From an uncultured Selenomonadaceae bacterium (GTDB lineage Bacteria; Bacillota; Negativicutes; Selenomonadales; Selenomonadaceae): DNA of 6,831 nt. The stretch is taken from assembly GCA_905236595.1 (NCBI GenBank), contig CAJORE010000061.1:1-6831 (forward strand), written 5' to 3'. The notes below the pieces were generated by a model. It saw nothing but the letters and a program-made list of their open reading frames with translations. It was not told where the DNA came from and made no database searches. Both the position numbers and the translations under genes were made by a program. Below, in pieces: positions 5,213 to 6,831 of this stretch; the stretch's first letter is position 1, and each line of letters starts with the position of its first letter.

Positions 5213-6181
5213 TCACACGACGCCTTGCCGCAAAAGATCCGTCAAATGCACAATGCCCACGGGATTTTTGGCGGCATCCACCACGGGAAGTACCGTTATC
5301 GGACGGGGCTTGTGTTTTTCCATCACCGAAAGCGCCGTCGCCGCCAATTTGTTTTCGCTTATGGTGACCGGTTCGGTGAACATGATGTTCTCGACAGCTT
5401 CATCAAGGAAGTTGTAGTCTTTCCGCAAGGCACGACGGATTATACCGTCCGTAATGATACCCACCATTTTGCCGCTTGCGTCCGTGACCGATACCGCGCC
5501 CAGCCCTTTCTCCGTCATTACAAAAAGCGCGTCCTGCACCGTTTTGCCGCAACCGATAATGGGGTTGTCCTCCCCCGTGTGCATTACGTCCTTCACCGTA
5601 AGGAGGAGTTTTCTGCCCAAAGCGCCGCCGGGGTGGAACATGGCAAAATCCTGCGACGTGAAATTGCGCGCCTCCATAAGACTCATGGCCAGCGCGTCCC
5701 CCATGGCCAACGTCGCCGTGGTGCTGGCAGTCGGCGCAAGCCCCAACGGACAGGCTTCGCGCTCCACGCTTATGTCAAGGAAATAATCGCTGTATTTGCC
5801 GAGTTGCGAATCGCGCCGTCCGCACATAGCGACAATCGTCGCGCCGATACGACGAATTACGGGCAAAATATTCACCACTTCATTCGATTCGCCGCTGTTG
5901 CTTATGGCGATAACCACGTCATTCTCCGTTACCATGCCGAGATCGCCATGAAAGGCTTCGGCAGGGTGCATAAAAAAGGACGGTGTCCCCGTGCTGGCAA
6001 GCGTGGCGGCTATTTTCTTGCCGATATGCCCGCTTTTGCCCATGCCCGTGACCACGACCCGCGCTTTGCAATCCAAAATGCACCGCGCCGCCGCTTCAAA
6101 TTCGTCATCAATGCGTTTGGTCAGGTTCCGCACCGCGTCCGCCTCAATGTTAAGCGTCTCCACCGCTTTGTTCTTTATCAT
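5213..6181 (-). CDS. kdsD: D-arabinose 5-phosphate isomerase (KpsF/GutQ family), SIS plus two CBS domains
   Basis: The 322-residue protein has the normal length and order for the family. A SIS sugar-isomerase domain (about 35-190) contains GMGKSGHIGKKIA (46-58), HPAEAFHGDLGM (72-83), SNSGES (94-99), APTASTTATLAMGDALA (149-165) and FHPGGALGR (182-190). Two CBS domains follow (about 195-255 and 262-320). The enzyme interconverts D-ribulose 5-phosphate and D-arabinose 5-phosphate, the first step of Kdo synthesis for LPS, in the cytoplasm. The neighbouring kdsA gene encodes the next enzyme, which supports this role over a sugar-alcohol (GutQ) role. ATG 6181 is fixed by an in-frame TGA 15 bases upstream and preceded by AAAAGGA. 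One oddity: the first CBS domain reads GIITDGI (241-247), lacking the usual Asp of GxxTxxD that contacts ribose of bound nucleotides. The stop lies 10 bases before parB. Confidence 0.93.
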   Translation of the reverse strand: MIKNKAVETLNIEADAVRNLTKRIDDEFEAAARCILDCKARVVVTGMGKSGHIGKKIAATLASTGTPSFFMHPAEAFHGDLGMVTENDVVIAISNSGESNEVVNILPVIRRIGATIVAMCGRRDSQLGKYSDYFLDISVEREACPLGLAPTASTTATLAMGDALAMSLMEARNFTSQDFAMFHPGGALGRKLLLTVKDVMHTGEDNPIIGCGKTVQDALFVMTEKGLGAVSVTDASGKMVGIITDGIIRRALRKDYNFLDEAVENIMFTEPVTISENKLAATALSVMEKHKPRPITVLPVVDAAKNPVGIVHLTDLLRQGVV

Positions 6182-6244
6182 AATCCTTTTCGCCTTTCAC
6201 CTGGGAACAAACCGCTTCAATCGTTTCGCCCGTCAACCGGCCAA

Positions 6245-6258
6245 CCGCAACAATGCGG
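6245..6258 (-). other. Small hairpin just after kdsA
   Basis: CCGCA and TGCGG pair over 5 bp around a 4-base loop, starting 5 bases after the kdsA stop on the - strand. No T-run follows, so it is unlikely to terminate transcription. At most it may slow exonucleases or separate kdsA and kdsD translation; it may also be chance. The 82-base gap holding it shows no promoter I would defend. Confidence 0.25.
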
Positions 6259-6263
6259 CAAAG

Positions 6264-6831
<568 letters not shown>

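Overview
This window reads as ordinary chromosome from a diderm (LPS-bearing) member of the Firmicutes, most likely class Negativicutes. Two things suggest this. The right half carries Kdo/LPS precursor genes (kdsA, kdsD). Directly against them is a Firmicutes-style parB followed by a DUF4446 gene and an M23 peptidase gene. Genus cannot be named from the sequence. No mobile element, tRNA, rRNA, CRISPR array or prophage gene was seen.

Left part, + strand (1-1366): the 3' part of a periplasmic solute-binding protein gene for an ABC importer, cut by the left edge, then a 142-base gap holding a strong nested hairpin, then a small AtpZ/AtpI-family membrane protein gene. A perfect 13-bp inverted repeat at 1369-1402 lies between this strand block and the oppositely directed block, and probably works as a terminator for one or both.

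Right part, - strand, transcribed right to left (6831 down to 1455): kdsA (cut by the right edge), kdsD, parB, a DUF4446 membrane protein, an M23 endopeptidase and a tandem-HD protein with an HD-GYP domain. Gaps are 82, 10, 20, 27 and 56 bases. No convincing internal promoter or terminator was seen, so this may be one transcription unit. KdsD makes arabinose 5-phosphate and KdsA condenses it with phosphoenolpyruvate to Kdo-8-phosphate. ParB, DUF4446 and the M23 protein link chromosome segregation with membrane and cell-wall functions. The HD-GYP protein would remove cyclic di-GMP or a related cyclic dinucleotide.

No clearly new system was found. The points most worth a second look are the unexplained parB-DUF4446-M23 cluster, the degenerate ParA-contact motif in a ParB with no adjacent parA, the two HD domains in one protein, the isolated atpZ with an awkward translation start, and a CBS-domain substitution in KdsD. 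No gene-free stretch exceeds 300 bases.
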